Assembly: GCA_027487485.1 (NCBI GenBank)
Contig: JAIYDN010000027.1
Location: 35,355-99,354 of the forward strand
DNA: 64,000 nt
DNA from: Planctomycetaceae bacterium
GTDB taxonomy: Bacteria; Planctomycetota; Planctomycetia; Pirellulales; Pirellulaceae
Reading direction: 5' to 3'
Made by a program: the position numbers and the translations under genes. Each line of letters starts with the position of its first letter. Position 1 is the first letter of the stretch. The notes under the pieces were generated by a model. That model was not told where the DNA came from. It saw nothing but the letters and a program-made list of their open reading frames with translations, and ran no database searches. Positions 36,406-46,505 of the stretch are shown here, piece after piece.

Positions 36406-36933
36406 GTGCAAGAGACAGCAAAACTCTATTGGCTTACAGGCTTGGCGGGGGCCGGCAAAACGACGATTGCTAAGGAGCTGCAACGAATCTTGCAATCGCG
36501 TGGGGTTCCAGTCGTGCTTTTTGACGGCGATGAAGTGAGGGAAGCGCTTCAAATGACCGGAAAGTACTCGTTGCAAGATCGACAATGGCTAGCGAAGAGT
36601 TACGCAGGGCTGAGTCGACTTGTAACCAGCCAAGGGGTTCATGTGATCTGTGCGACCATTTCGCCGTTTCCAGAAGTTCGAACCTGGTTGCGTGAGAATG
36701 TGCCAGGATATGTCGAAGTCTATGTACGCACATCGAATGAAACGGTCAAGCAACGAGATCAAAAGCAATTGTACAGCCGGTCGTCACGTGGGGAGGTATC
36801 CGATGTTGTTGGGCTGGATATACCATTCAGCGCCCCCGAACTCCCGGATATAGTCGCGGACAATGATTCAGGTAAGTCACCTCATAGCATCGCATTGACG
36901 ATCGCGAATTTCGAATCTGCTTATTCTTGTTAG
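36406..36933 (+). CDS. CysC-like kinase, probable cytidine diphosphoramidate kinase (Cj1415-type)
   Basis: A 175-residue P-loop kinase of the adenylylsulfate-kinase fold. GLAGAGKTT is at 12-20, FDGDEVREAL near 40, and ATISPFPEVR near 82. The region that in true APS kinases reads RDPKGLYKKA-GEI-FTGIDDPYE is here RDQKQLYSRSSRGEV and VVGLDIPFSAPELPD. No ATP sulfurylase or other sulfate-assimilation gene is present. Its neighbours match the Campylobacter capsule phosphoramidate genes, where the CysC homologue Cj1415 phosphorylates the ribose 3'-OH of CDP-phosphoramidate; I assign the same role by context. The GTG at 36406 has AGAGAGG seven bases upstream. Confidence 0.82.
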   Translation: MQETAKLYWLTGLAGAGKTTIAKELQRILQSRGVPVVLFDGDEVREALQMTGKYSLQDRQWLAKSYAGLSRLVTSQGVHVICATISPFPEVRTWLRENVPGYVEVYVRTSNETVKQRDQKQLYSRSSRGEVSDVVGLDIPFSAPELPDIVADNDSGKSPHSIALTIANFESAYSC

Positions 36934-36978
36934 GAACTTCACTTCGTACCCTTAAGGTAAACGTTTAAAGGATTAGAC

Positions 36979-37746
36979 ATGATTAAAACAAAGTGGGACT
37001 ATACCGAGCTCGCCAAGACCTATGCTCAACGGCCTGAGTACGCTCCGGCAGCGATCGATGCCATGATATCGATCGCCGATGTTGGGGTTGGGGACGCGGT
37101 TTGCGACGTTGGAGCTGGCGTGGCTCACTTGACGATTCCATTGGCCTCGCGTGATTTGAATGTCTTTGCGGTAGAGCCAAACGACGCCATGAGAGAACGA
37201 GGTATTGTCCGCACAAGCGAATTCGATAACGTGCGATGGTTTGAGGCAACAGGGGAAAATACGAACCAAGAAGATTCTTCATTCGAATTGGTCACGTTCG
37301 GGTCGTCGTTTAATGTCTGTGATCGACCTGCTGCCTTAAAGGAAGTTTCTCGGATTCTTAAACCGCAAGGCTGGTTTGCTTGCATGTGGAATCATCGCAA
37401 TCTGCAGGATCCTGTGCAAGCATCCATTGAGCAGATCATCGTTGACCATCTTGGATCCTATGATTACGGAAGTCGCCGCGAAGATCAAACGGAAGTGATT
37501 AATCAATCAGGTCTTTTTGGACCAGTTTGCCGACTTGAGGCAGATGTTGTCCATTGTCAACCCGTTAATGAATGCATCGCTGCATGGCGTTCGCACGGAA
37601 CACTTCAGCGTCAAGCCGGTGACCAATTTGGCAAAGTGATCGAAGCGATCGAAGAATACTTGCTAGGTCTCAATACTCCTTCGGTCATGGTGCCTTTCAC
37701 GACTCGAATTTGGATGGCTCAGCTACTGTCCGTGGGATCCGAGTGA
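36979..37746 (+). CDS. SAM-dependent methyltransferase, possibly Cj1419-like
   Basis: A 255-residue class I methyltransferase. WDYTELAKTYAQRPEY at the N-terminus is followed by the SAM-binding VCDVGAGVAHLTIPLA (about 40-55) and VFAVEPNDAMRERG (about 60-73); the acidic residue after strand 2 binds the SAM ribose. AAAGGA lies about seven bases before the ATG. Its TGA stop overlaps the ATG of the next gene (TGATG at 37744), indicating translational coupling with the glutamine-kinase-like gene. In Campylobacter, methyltransferases in the same cluster give the O-methyl group of O-methyl phosphoramidate, so this one may methylate the phosphoramidate; it could also act on a sugar. Confidence 0.82.
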   Translation: MIKTKWDYTELAKTYAQRPEYAPAAIDAMISIADVGVGDAVCDVGAGVAHLTIPLASRDLNVFAVEPNDAMRERGIVRTSEFDNVRWFEATGENTNQEDSSFELVTFGSSFNVCDRPAALKEVSRILKPQGWFACMWNHRNLQDPVQASIEQIIVDHLGSYDYGSRREDQTEVINQSGLFGPVCRLEADVVHCQPVNECIAAWRSHGTLQRQAGDQFGKVIEAIEEYLLGLNTPSVMVPFTTRIWMAQLLSVGSE

Positions 37747-40109
37747 TGCGAATGCGATTCGGAACTAAAGCAGAAACGCTGGAGCGGCTTAGCGATGTCT
37801 TGAAAACAGGCAAGGTCCTTCCTTTGGTGCGCAAAAGCGTTTTCGAGTGGCGTCGATCCAGACAATCGATTTTGGATGAGATCGCTCAGACTCCATGGGG
37901 GGAAGCACCGCTCATCGTACGAAGTAGTGCTTCCGACGAAGATGGCGATGGATGTTCATTAGCTGGCCACTATTGCTCCGTTGCAGGAGTTCAAGGGCGA
38001 GAGGAACTGATAACTGCAATTGAAGACGTGATCGCGTCCTTCACGGACGGCGGACAGGAGCACCAAGTCTTTATCCAGCCGTTGTTGACGGGAGTCCAAA
38101 TTTGTGGCGTTGCTTTTAGTTGCGATCCAAGCAGCAATGCGCCCTATCTGGTGATTAACTACGACCGGAGTGGATCCACCGATTCTGTTACCTCGGGTTC
38201 AACCAATGAACTCGAAACCTACTATTGCTACCGAAACCGATTAGATGTTGTTCCGACTCACTTAAAGGGAGTCGCATCGATGGTGATGGAGTTGATGAGT
38301 CTTTTCGGATCCGAGGCAATCGATGTCGAGTTTGCCATCGCGGACGATGGACAACTCTATCTTTTGCAAGTTCGGCCATTAAGCAGCCAAGGCCAAGCCG
38401 TCAACGACCTTTCGTCGCACGACGAAACCTTGTCAACGATTGCAAGCAAAGTTTCCCATGGACAACAACGCTACCCTTATCTCCATGGGGAACGAACTCT
38501 TTATGGTGTCATGCCCGACTGGAACCCCGCCGAGATCATCGGGATTCGTCCACGCCCGCTCGCGCTTTCGTTATACAAAGAACTGGTGACGGACAGCATA
38601 TGGGCATATCAACGTCACAATTATGGCTATCGCAATTTGCGTAGCTTTCCGTTGATGATCGATTTTCATGGGCTACCCTACATTGATGTTCGCATCAGCT
38701 TCAATTCATTCATTCCGGCTGATGTGGAGGGCGAGCTCGCAGATCGATTGGTCAATCACTACCTTGACTTACTAGCGGCTAATCCTAGCCGGCATGACAA
38801 GGTCGAGTTCGAGATTGTTCACTCGTGCTATACACTGGATCTACCAGAAAGGCTTGATAAGCTGCGTGCTCATGGATTCACAGAAATGGACACAAGCAAA
38901 CTTTCCGATTGCTTGCGACGATTAACGAACCGGATCATTCATGGAAAGTCTGGTCTTTGGCTAGAAGACACGGAACGTCTGAACGAATTGACGCTTCGGT
39001 ATGAAACGATGAAGTCCTGTTCCTTGGATCGAATCTCTCGCATCTATTGGTTGCTCGAGGATTGCAAGCGATACGGAACTCTTCCTTTTGCAGGCTTAGC
39101 AAGAGCTGCATTTATTGCGGTTCAATTTTTGCGATCCATGGTCACTGTCGGAGTCTTAGATCGAACGGAAATGGCCTCATTCTTGGGAACACTTGACACG
39201 GTCAGTTCGCAGATCTCGGAAGACGGAAATCGCTTAAGAAAAGGGGCTTTCCTTGAGAAGTATGGACACTTGCGGCCAGGTACGTACGACATAACGTCGC
39301 CAAGATATGATGAAGCTCCAGATCAGTACTTTGACTGGTCCACACAGCGGCCTTCTGATCACCGGAATCGAGAACCAGAGTTCGCTCTTACACTTCGGCA
39401 ATTAAAACAACTGGAGAATCTTCTTCAGCATCATGGACTCGAGCACAATGTTCTTAGTCTTTTTCAGTTTCTGAAGAGCGCCATCGAAGGACGCGAGCAC
39501 GCAAAGTTTCTTTTCACTCGCAATCTAAGTCTCGCGATGTCGCTTGTCCGCGAGCTAGGGGAAGAGTACGGACTTTCGGTTGACGACTGTTCTTATTTGG
39601 ACATTAATGTGCTACGTCAATTATATGCATCAGGTGCTAACGTGGCAGAAACGCTCAACCGCAGTGTTGGGGATGGAAAAGAACGTTACGCGCGGACTCA
39701 GCAGATTCTTTTGCCTCCTCTCATTAGCAGTCCTGAAGACGTCTATGGATTTCACGTTTCTGCATCGGATCCAAACTTCATTACTCAGGGACGAGTGACA
39801 GCGCCCGTTCGTTCTTTGGATGACGATTTGTCACTGCTACCCGGCAGTATTCTGTTTATTCCAAGCGCAGACCCAGGCTACGACTGGATATTTTCCCATC
39901 GGATCGGTGGGCTCATAACCATGTATGGCGGTACCAATTCCCACATGGCTATTCGCGCAAGCGAACTCGGAATACCGGCCGTCATCGGCGCAGGTAGCCA
40001 ACTGTTTGAGCAATGGAGGAATGGAGAGATCTTGGATCTCGATTGTGCGACCAAGCAGGTGCATGTTCTGCGAGCCAATTCGATGGTTCGACAACGGTTG
40101 GCGGCTTAG
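37746..40109 (+). CDS. PEP-synthase-like protein, probable L-glutamine kinase (Cj1418-type)
   Basis: A 787-residue protein with the ATP-grasp-like nucleotide-binding domain of PPDK/PEP synthase at about 40-240 (APLIVRSSASDEDGDGCSLA; FIQPLLTGVQICGVAFSCDP; LYLLQVRPL) and the swivelling phosphohistidine domain at the C-terminus (GGLITMYGGTNSHMAIRA, with the His at residue 733, then SELGIPAVIGAG). The PEP/pyruvate-binding TIM barrel of PPDK is absent, replaced by an unrelated helical middle of about 450 residues. Size and layout match Cj1418, which phosphorylates the amide nitrogen of L-glutamine, the first step toward capsule phosphoramidate. Its start codon overlaps the upstream stop. Confidence 0.85.
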   Translation: MRMRFGTKAETLERLSDVLKTGKVLPLVRKSVFEWRRSRQSILDEIAQTPWGEAPLIVRSSASDEDGDGCSLAGHYCSVAGVQGREELITAIEDVIASFTDGGQEHQVFIQPLLTGVQICGVAFSCDPSSNAPYLVINYDRSGSTDSVTSGSTNELETYYCYRNRLDVVPTHLKGVASMVMELMSLFGSEAIDVEFAIADDGQLYLLQVRPLSSQGQAVNDLSSHDETLSTIASKVSHGQQRYPYLHGERTLYGVMPDWNPAEIIGIRPRPLALSLYKELVTDSIWAYQRHNYGYRNLRSFPLMIDFHGLPYIDVRISFNSFIPADVEGELADRLVNHYLDLLAANPSRHDKVEFEIVHSCYTLDLPERLDKLRAHGFTEMDTSKLSDCLRRLTNRIIHGKSGLWLEDTERLNELTLRYETMKSCSLDRISRIYWLLEDCKRYGTLPFAGLARAAFIAVQFLRSMVTVGVLDRTEMASFLGTLDTVSSQISEDGNRLRKGAFLEKYGHLRPGTYDITSPRYDEAPDQYFDWSTQRPSDHRNREPEFALTLRQLKQLENLLQHHGLEHNVLSLFQFLKSAIEGREHAKFLFTRNLSLAMSLVRELGEEYGLSVDDCSYLDINVLRQLYASGANVAETLNRSVGDGKERYARTQQILLPPLISSPEDVYGFHVSASDPNFITQGRVTAPVRSLDDDLSLLPGSILFIPSADPGYDWIFSHRIGGLITMYGGTNSHMAIRASELGIPAVIGAGSQLFEQWRNGEILDLDCATKQVHVLRANSMVRQRLAA

Positions 40110-40132
40110 GTGAAGAACGGAATCCAAAAATC

Positions 40133-40747
40133 ATGACGCCCGTTTTGATTGGGGTAAGCCAACGTGTGACATTCGTCGAAGAGTACGGGGAACGACGAGA
40201 CGCCCTTGACCAACGCTGGTCTGAGTTCTTGTTTTCCTGTGGACTTGTACCAATACTCATCCCAAATCACATCGAGATCGCCCGGCAGATTCTGAACACA
40301 ATCAAACTGAATGGAATTTTGCTGACGGGAGGAAACAGCCTCGTATCTTTGGGTGGCGACGCTCCCGAACGAGATTCAACCGAGGTAATGTTGCTACAGT
40401 TTGCCAGAGATAATCGCATTCCGCTGATTGGTGTATGCCGCGGAATGCAAGTGCTTCAGCATGCGACGGGGGTTCCGCTCGAAAAAGTTGAAGGTCACGT
40501 TTCTACACCCCATTGGATTGAAGAGGCATCTGGTGGGCGAACCGTGAATAGCTTTCATCACTTTGGAACCAAAGCAACTCATTCGGATTGGATCGTAACC
40601 GCCAAGGCAAGTGATGGGGTTGTTGAAGCGATCGAACACATCGAAGGTTCGCTTGAGGGTATCATGTGGCATCCCGAACGCTGTGATCCTATACTCGATT
40701 CGGATCGAGAGCGTTTTCGCAAGTTCTTCGGGATCACTTCACACTAA
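40133..40747 (+). CDS. Class I GATase-fold hydrolase, probable gamma-glutamyl-CDP-amidate hydrolase (Cj1417-type)
   Basis: A 204-residue peptidase C26-type protein. The nucleophile elbow GVCRGMQVLQHA places the catalytic Cys at 102, and WHPERCDP gives His 180 and Glu 182. ILLTGGNSLVSLGGDAPERD near 62-81 is characteristic of the gamma-glutamyl hydrolase branch. The start is ATG 40133, 23 bases after the previous stop. In the Campylobacter route Cj1417 splits gamma-glutamyl-CDP-amidate to glutamate and CDP-phosphoramidate. Position between the glutamine-kinase-like and cytidylyltransferase-like genes supports the same step here. Alternative: gamma-Glu-GABA hydrolase (PuuD-like), for which no partner gene is present. 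Confidence 0.85.
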   Translation: MTPVLIGVSQRVTFVEEYGERRDALDQRWSEFLFSCGLVPILIPNHIEIARQILNTIKLNGILLTGGNSLVSLGGDAPERDSTEVMLLQFARDNRIPLIGVCRGMQVLQHATGVPLEKVEGHVSTPHWIEEASGGRTVNSFHHFGTKATHSDWIVTAKASDGVVEAIEHIEGSLEGIMWHPERCDPILDSDRERFRKFFGITSH

Positions 40748-40783
40748 CACGAATTTTTTCGCACCAACAAAAGAGTCTGCCGA

Positions 40784-41524
40784 ATGAAAGGAATCATCCT
40801 TGCTGCTGGACAGGGAACGCGTTTGCGTCCTCTTACCGATGATCGCCCCAAATGCATGGTTCAATACCAGGGTGTTCCGCTGATCGATCGGATTATGCAG
40901 ACTCTGAATGATTGCGATATTTCGCCACTGATTATTGTGGCAGGCTACCGCGCCGATGTGCTTGCCCAACATGTTCAAAATCGCTTTGCTAGCAAACTTA
41001 TCGTCAATGACGACTTCAGTACGACTAATATGGTTCACAGCCTTTTTTGCGCTGAAGCCGAAATGTGTAGCGATGTCCTGATTAGCTACTCTGATATCAT
41101 CTACAAGCCCGAGGTGATTCAAGCATTGACGCAATGCAATGATCCTTTAGCCATTACGATCGATACCGAGTGGCGGTCGCTTTGGCAACAGCGTATGGAT
41201 GATCCGCTTTCTGATGCGGAAACATTGGTGCTTGATCCAAACGGTTATGTGCAGGATTTGGGACGCAAACCACAGTCGTATAGCGAAGTTCAAGGCCAAT
41301 ACATGGGTTTGATCAAAGTATCAAAAGAGCTCTGGCCTCAATTGCGAAAGATGTATCGCGAGCTCGACCAGAACGCTTTGTATGATGGGAAGTGCTTTTC
41401 CCAAATGTATATGACATCATTTTTGCGAGAGATAATCCATTCGGGAATCGGTTGTAAATCCGTACCTGTTTGCGGCGGATGGCTAGAAATCGACGCGCCG
41501 TCGGACTTGAACTTGCCTTTTTAG
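40784..41524 (+). CDS. Nucleotidyltransferase, probable CTP:phosphoglutamine cytidylyltransferase (Cj1416-type)
   Basis: A 246-residue sugar-nucleotidyltransferase-fold protein with the signature LAAGQGTRLRPLTDDRPKCM at residues 6-25, GYRADVL near 58 and a metal-binding Asp in ISYSDIIY near 106. The C-terminus ends with GWLEIDAPSDL. In C. jejuni the homologue Cj1416 joins CTP and glutamine-phosphate to CDP-L-glutamine rather than activating a sugar. The gene follows the GATase-fold gene by 36 bases and completes the set of four phosphoramidate genes. Alternatives are choline-phosphate or sugar-1-phosphate cytidylyltransferases; the gene order argues against them. Confidence 0.83.
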   Translation: MKGIILAAGQGTRLRPLTDDRPKCMVQYQGVPLIDRIMQTLNDCDISPLIIVAGYRADVLAQHVQNRFASKLIVNDDFSTTNMVHSLFCAEAEMCSDVLISYSDIIYKPEVIQALTQCNDPLAITIDTEWRSLWQQRMDDPLSDAETLVLDPNGYVQDLGRKPQSYSEVQGQYMGLIKVSKELWPQLRKMYRELDQNALYDGKCFSQMYMTSFLREIIHSGIGCKSVPVCGGWLEIDAPSDLNLPF

Positions 41525-41833
41525 GTACTTCTCCAGTTCAACAGTCTGAAAACATCGGCGGGGGCCAGCCTTCCTCAAACGGTCAGGATTAGATCGGTAG
41601 TTTGAGTGCTTCTGAAACGAGGAGCGGCGTTTTGAATCGATTGGTAAGAATGCCGCTTCCGCTGCGACTTTAAAATAACTCTACACAATTAGTGAAGAAC
41701 CAATAATTCTGATCTTGATTGCGCAAGTTGGCTTTTGATAAAACCGTCGCCTATGCTAGCCAGGCGCGGCAACGGAAAACGTGAAGCACGAAAAACGTGA
41801 TGCATTGCAACGAAACAAACGGAAATCTGTACG
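41525..41833. other. 309-bp intergenic region, possible promoter region for the glycan genes
   Basis: No gene is seen. A direct repeat of aaaacgtga(a/t)gca lies at 41776-41788 and 41792-41803, about 30-60 bases before the glycosyltransferase start. No convincing sigma-70 or sigma-54 promoter and no terminator hairpin were found. The size of the gap makes a transcription start for the downstream genes likely. Confidence 0.4.
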
Positions 41834-43117
41834 ATGATTGAAACAAAGGATGCTCAGACTGCGGATCATGCAGTGGAAAATCGGCTGATTCAAACGATTG
41901 AATCGCTTGACACAAATCTATTGCTTCAGGATCCTGTAAAGAAGCTCCGATTGTGCATGGTGACCCCGTGGAAGCAAGAATGTGGGAATGCCGAATACGC
42001 CGAGCGTCTTTGTTCCGCTCTTACTTCATTCGCTGATATCGTCCCGGTCAATCTAACGAACTTCGCAGATGACATGTCGCTCCGATCTTGGAAAGACATT
42101 CGCGCTCACTTCGATAGAATTCTTGGGCAGATTCGAGAGTCCGACGCCGACATTGTTCATATTCAGCATGAATTTTGTTTCTTCGGCAAAAGCATTGGCA
42201 AATCCAATCAAGAGTTCAGTCGGTTTGTTTTCAAGATTCAAAAGCCAATTGTGGTTACCCTTCACACGTGGCTGGATCGTCCTCAGTCTCCCAAGTTTCG
42301 ACTGAAGAAAATCCTTGATTGGTTTCGACCTAGCAGCTGCAATAAAGTTCTGGTGCGCACGCTTCGTCGATGCGAATCGATCGTAGTTCACTCCGATGAC
42401 ACTTATTCGTTAGTGGCCTCCGCATTCCCTCGTCTCCGTTCTAAGCTGAGCATCGTTCAAATTCCGATTGATCCTGTCGACGCGGGAACAACCGAACCTT
42501 CTCTCAAGAAACAAGTAGGCGATAAGTGGCTAGTCCTGCCAGGCTTTGTTAGCAAATACAAGGGGCATGAGCATGCGATTAACGCTTTGAACGAACTTCC
42601 CTCCAATCACAAGCTGGTCATTGCCGGAGGCCGGCACCCAAAGGACCGATCTGCGACTCGGTATTGGATGGACTTGTTGACCAAAATCGAACGAGAAGGG
42701 TTGAAGGATCGCGTCATATTCACTGGTTTTCTTGCAACTGGAGCGGAGCAGGCCGCGCTGCTGAAACAAGGGGACATGTTTCTGTTGCCTTACGATGAGG
42801 TAGGACAATCGGGATCGGCTGTTCTGGCCGACTCACTTGCACATGACAAACCCGTCATTACTTCCAATGCACGATCGATGTTCGCTTATCGGATGAGCCA
42901 AGATACCGTGTACAGTAGCGTTAGTACGAACGTATCGCATCCAGAGAAATTCGCCGAGGCAATTCTTCAAGGGCTCGACGACGCCGATCCGCAGCATCAC
43001 ACAAGCACACACAGATCGGCCGCTAAAGAAAGGTTCTCCAAAAAGAGAATCGGAAGCCTTTACCAAGAGATCTACAATCGAACTCTGTCAGACTCGATGT
43101 CAAAGAGAAGTAAGTGA
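41834..43117 (+). CDS. Glycosyltransferase family 4-like protein
   Basis: A 427-residue GT-B type glycosyltransferase. The N-terminal acceptor domain shows MVTPWKQECGNAEYAERL (about 46-63), then VHIQHEFCFFG and VVTLHTWLD. The C-terminal donor domain shows VLPGFVSKYKGHEHAINAL, VIFTGFLATGAEQAALLKQ and LPYDEVGQSGSAVLADSLA, where the conserved Glu and following Gly/Ser motif bind the nucleotide sugar. No membrane segment. It is the only clear glycosyltransferase in the cluster, so much of the polymer assembly must be encoded elsewhere. Donor and acceptor unknown. Start ATG 41834 with a GGAAA sequence upstream. Confidence 0.86.
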   Translation: MIETKDAQTADHAVENRLIQTIESLDTNLLLQDPVKKLRLCMVTPWKQECGNAEYAERLCSALTSFADIVPVNLTNFADDMSLRSWKDIRAHFDRILGQIRESDADIVHIQHEFCFFGKSIGKSNQEFSRFVFKIQKPIVVTLHTWLDRPQSPKFRLKKILDWFRPSSCNKVLVRTLRRCESIVVHSDDTYSLVASAFPRLRSKLSIVQIPIDPVDAGTTEPSLKKQVGDKWLVLPGFVSKYKGHEHAINALNELPSNHKLVIAGGRHPKDRSATRYWMDLLTKIEREGLKDRVIFTGFLATGAEQAALLKQGDMFLLPYDEVGQSGSAVLADSLAHDKPVITSNARSMFAYRMSQDTVYSSVSTNVSHPEKFAEAILQGLDDADPQHHTSTHRSAAKERFSKKRIGSLYQEIYNRTLSDSMSKRSK

Positions 43118-43172
43118 GTTTCCTATTCAATAGGAACAAGCATCAACAACCACCCCTATTGCGAGAACCACT

Positions 43173-43973
43173 ATGCTAGCAGAAATGGAAATTGAATCGC
43201 CAGTAGTCACGAGGCAAGACTTCGTTGCATCCTTAGTGGATACATCCAAGCCGGGCATTGAGATTGCACCTTATTTCAACCCGATGATCAGCAAAGAGCT
43301 GTACGACGTTTGGTATGTCGATTGCATCGACAACGATGAGATTCAATCCAAGGCAAAGCAGAACCCTGGAGGCGTTGACAAATATGTCCCCCGGATTGAT
43401 AGCGTTTGGGTCCCTGGGAAGCCGCTAAAAGAATGTGTCAAGGGAAAGACGTTTCATTACGCAGTCGCTTCCCACGTATTTGAACATGTGCCGAATCCAA
43501 TCGGATGGCTTAGCGAAATCATCGATTGTCTGGCGGTAGGGGGCAAGCTCGTTCTCCTTGTGCCGGATCGACGGTTTACGATGGATTACTACCGACGCGA
43601 AACAACTTTTGCTGACGTGTTGGGGTGGTATGTGGATAAACCTAGTATTCCAACCCCTGGTCAGGTCGTCGACTTTCTGGCGCAATCGTTTTACGATCTA
43701 GGTGAGGTTGACTTTAATCAACCAATGTTGCCATTTGACAAAGCCAAGCGGCTCTACAGCGACTTGGATGCCATCAATTTTGCAAAGATGACTAAGGAAA
43801 AGAATCATTACTTGGATGTCCATTGCAGTGTTTGGACACCTACCAGTTTTGTAAGTGTTTTCGAGCGGGTAAGTCAAATGAATATCCTCAATGTGGACAT
43901 TTCAGAACCGTTAGTTGGTTTTCAGGGCAGCATTCCGGCTGAGTTCCTTGTCTGCATGACCAAACGGTCCTAG
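43173..43973 (+). CDS. SAM-dependent methyltransferase of a polysaccharide-cluster type
   Basis: A 266-residue methyltransferase-like protein. GIEIAPYFNPMISK near residue 28 and VWYVDCID near 46 replace the usual glycine-rich SAM loop; VASHVFEHVPNPIGWLSEI near 105-123 and LVLLVPDRRFTMDYYRRET near 130-148 are strongly conserved features of a family found in capsule and O-antigen loci, where members methylate sugars or the phosphoramidate (Cj1420-like is possible). It lies 55 bases after the glycosyltransferase. Which of the two methyltransferases in the region would act on the phosphoramidate cannot be decided from sequence. Confidence 0.78.
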   Translation: MLAEMEIESPVVTRQDFVASLVDTSKPGIEIAPYFNPMISKELYDVWYVDCIDNDEIQSKAKQNPGGVDKYVPRIDSVWVPGKPLKECVKGKTFHYAVASHVFEHVPNPIGWLSEIIDCLAVGGKLVLLVPDRRFTMDYYRRETTFADVLGWYVDKPSIPTPGQVVDFLAQSFYDLGEVDFNQPMLPFDKAKRLYSDLDAINFAKMTKEKNHYLDVHCSVWTPTSFVSVFERVSQMNILNVDISEPLVGFQGSIPAEFLVCMTKRS

Positions 43974-44112
43974 GCAACTTACGAACCTCGATCGAATGAA
44001 CATCAAATCGGCAGCATTTTATGAAGCCGAGCAATTGGAATTGAATCAGGTCATTTGAAGGAACGATGTTTCCTCCAACAGTCTCTCCAAGGATGGAAAA
44101 GGGATTTGGATT

Positions 44113-45069
44113 ATGAAGGTATGCGTTACGGGTGGACATGGGTTTTTGGGATCCGCGGTTTGCGAAGCTTTAAAGAAGCAATCCATTGATGTTGTATCGC
44201 TTGGACGGAAGGACGGAGACCTTTTGCATCCGATGGTTGCAGAGAAGCTGATCATGGGTTGCAGTACGGTTGTTCATTTGGCCGCCGATGTCGGTGGTGT
44301 TGGCTACTTGCGGTCATGTGCCGGTCGAGCCTTCCATTCCAATTTCCAATTGGGACTCAACGTTGTCCGTGCTGCGTGTCGCCAGGGTGTGAAGCGACTT
44401 GTCATGGCGGGAACTCCATGTGCCTATTCTGGTGACGTTGCGTTACCGCTTCAGGAAGACGCATTGACTCAAGGTGTTCCCTCCGGTGACACAGGAAGCT
44501 ACGGATACGCGAAACTTGCAAGTTCGTTGGTTTCAGAAAACTTCTGCAAAGATTTCGGGGTCGATACGGCGACGGTCATTCCGTCGAATCTTTATGGTCC
44601 TCGCGACAACTTTGATAGCGATAAGGGGCACGTGGTTGCTGCGTTGCTACGCAAGGCAATCTTGGCTTTTGAAGCAGGCCAAACCAGCTTTTCCGTATGG
44701 GGTGATGGTGCAGCGACTCGGGATTTTGTTTACGTTCAAGATGTTGCAAACGCAATTGCAAATGTCGTGATCTCGAAAGACGACCACGCTGGCACCACCT
44801 ACAACTTGGGGTCTGGAATCGAGACTTCTATCCGTGAAGTTGCGCACGAAGTGGCTGCGGCCGTGCACGAACGTATGTCGCCCAAGTTTGATTCAGATAA
44901 ACCTGTAGGCTACAACCGGCGCGTTATGTCCATCGAACGCGCTCGAGAGTTGCTTCAATATGAACCATCGACCTCACTGAGACACGGATTGAGATCGACT
45001 GTCCAATGGCTCCGAAATAGCGGAACCGTTGACAAGTGGTTGCAGACCGAGCGAAGAATGGCAGCTTAG
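44113..45069 (+). CDS. GDP-L-fucose synthase-like NAD-dependent epimerase/reductase
   Basis: A 318-residue extended SDR. NADP-binding GGHGFLGSAV is at about 7-16, VVHLAADVGGVGYL near 55, the catalytic region GTPCAYSGDVALPLQED near 98-115 and the active-site YGYAK near 133. AADVGGVG and GTPCAY are typical of GDP-4-keto-6-deoxymannose epimerase/reductases (Fcl/WcaG). With the GMD gene 138 bases downstream it would give a GDP-6-deoxyhexose or a GDP-6-deoxyheptose. ATG 44113 has an AAAAGGGA sequence about nine bases upstream. Confidence 0.85.
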   Translation: MKVCVTGGHGFLGSAVCEALKKQSIDVVSLGRKDGDLLHPMVAEKLIMGCSTVVHLAADVGGVGYLRSCAGRAFHSNFQLGLNVVRAACRQGVKRLVMAGTPCAYSGDVALPLQEDALTQGVPSGDTGSYGYAKLASSLVSENFCKDFGVDTATVIPSNLYGPRDNFDSDKGHVVAALLRKAILAFEAGQTSFSVWGDGAATRDFVYVQDVANAIANVVISKDDHAGTTYNLGSGIETSIREVAHEVAAAVHERMSPKFDSDKPVGYNRRVMSIERARELLQYEPSTSLRHGLRSTVQWLRNSGTVDKWLQTERRMAA

Positions 45070-45168
45070 TGAACTTTTCGAAAAAATGCCCTTGATCCTA
45101 TTTGTTAACTTTCCTAAGTTGTCAAATTAGTGTTGCAGAGTATTTTTGAAGAATCACTTTTTAATTAG

Positions 45169-46245
<1,077 letters not shown>

Positions 46246-46505
46246 TATCGAATCCTTTCGGTTTTTCGAACTTCCTGACACGAAACAACACGCCTCAACT
46301 TCGGCCTTTACAATAAGCCAGGTCGAGGCGCTATGGTTCCAAATGCCTTCATCATCAAAATGAATGAAAAGCCATTTCTTTGGAAGTTTACCGGCAACTC
46401 GGTCAACTGCGGCAACCACCAGCCGGAATTCTCGCGGTAGTAGTTCTTGTTTGGAAAGGCTAGGGACGACTCGCTTCCTACGGCTTACGAAGCATCTCAG
46501 TTGCC

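Noticed and set aside
36406..36933. Sulfate assimilation by APS kinase
   Set aside because: The protein has the APS-kinase fold, but no ATP sulfurylase, PAPS reductase or sulfite reductase gene is nearby and the neighbours fit the phosphoramidate pathway.
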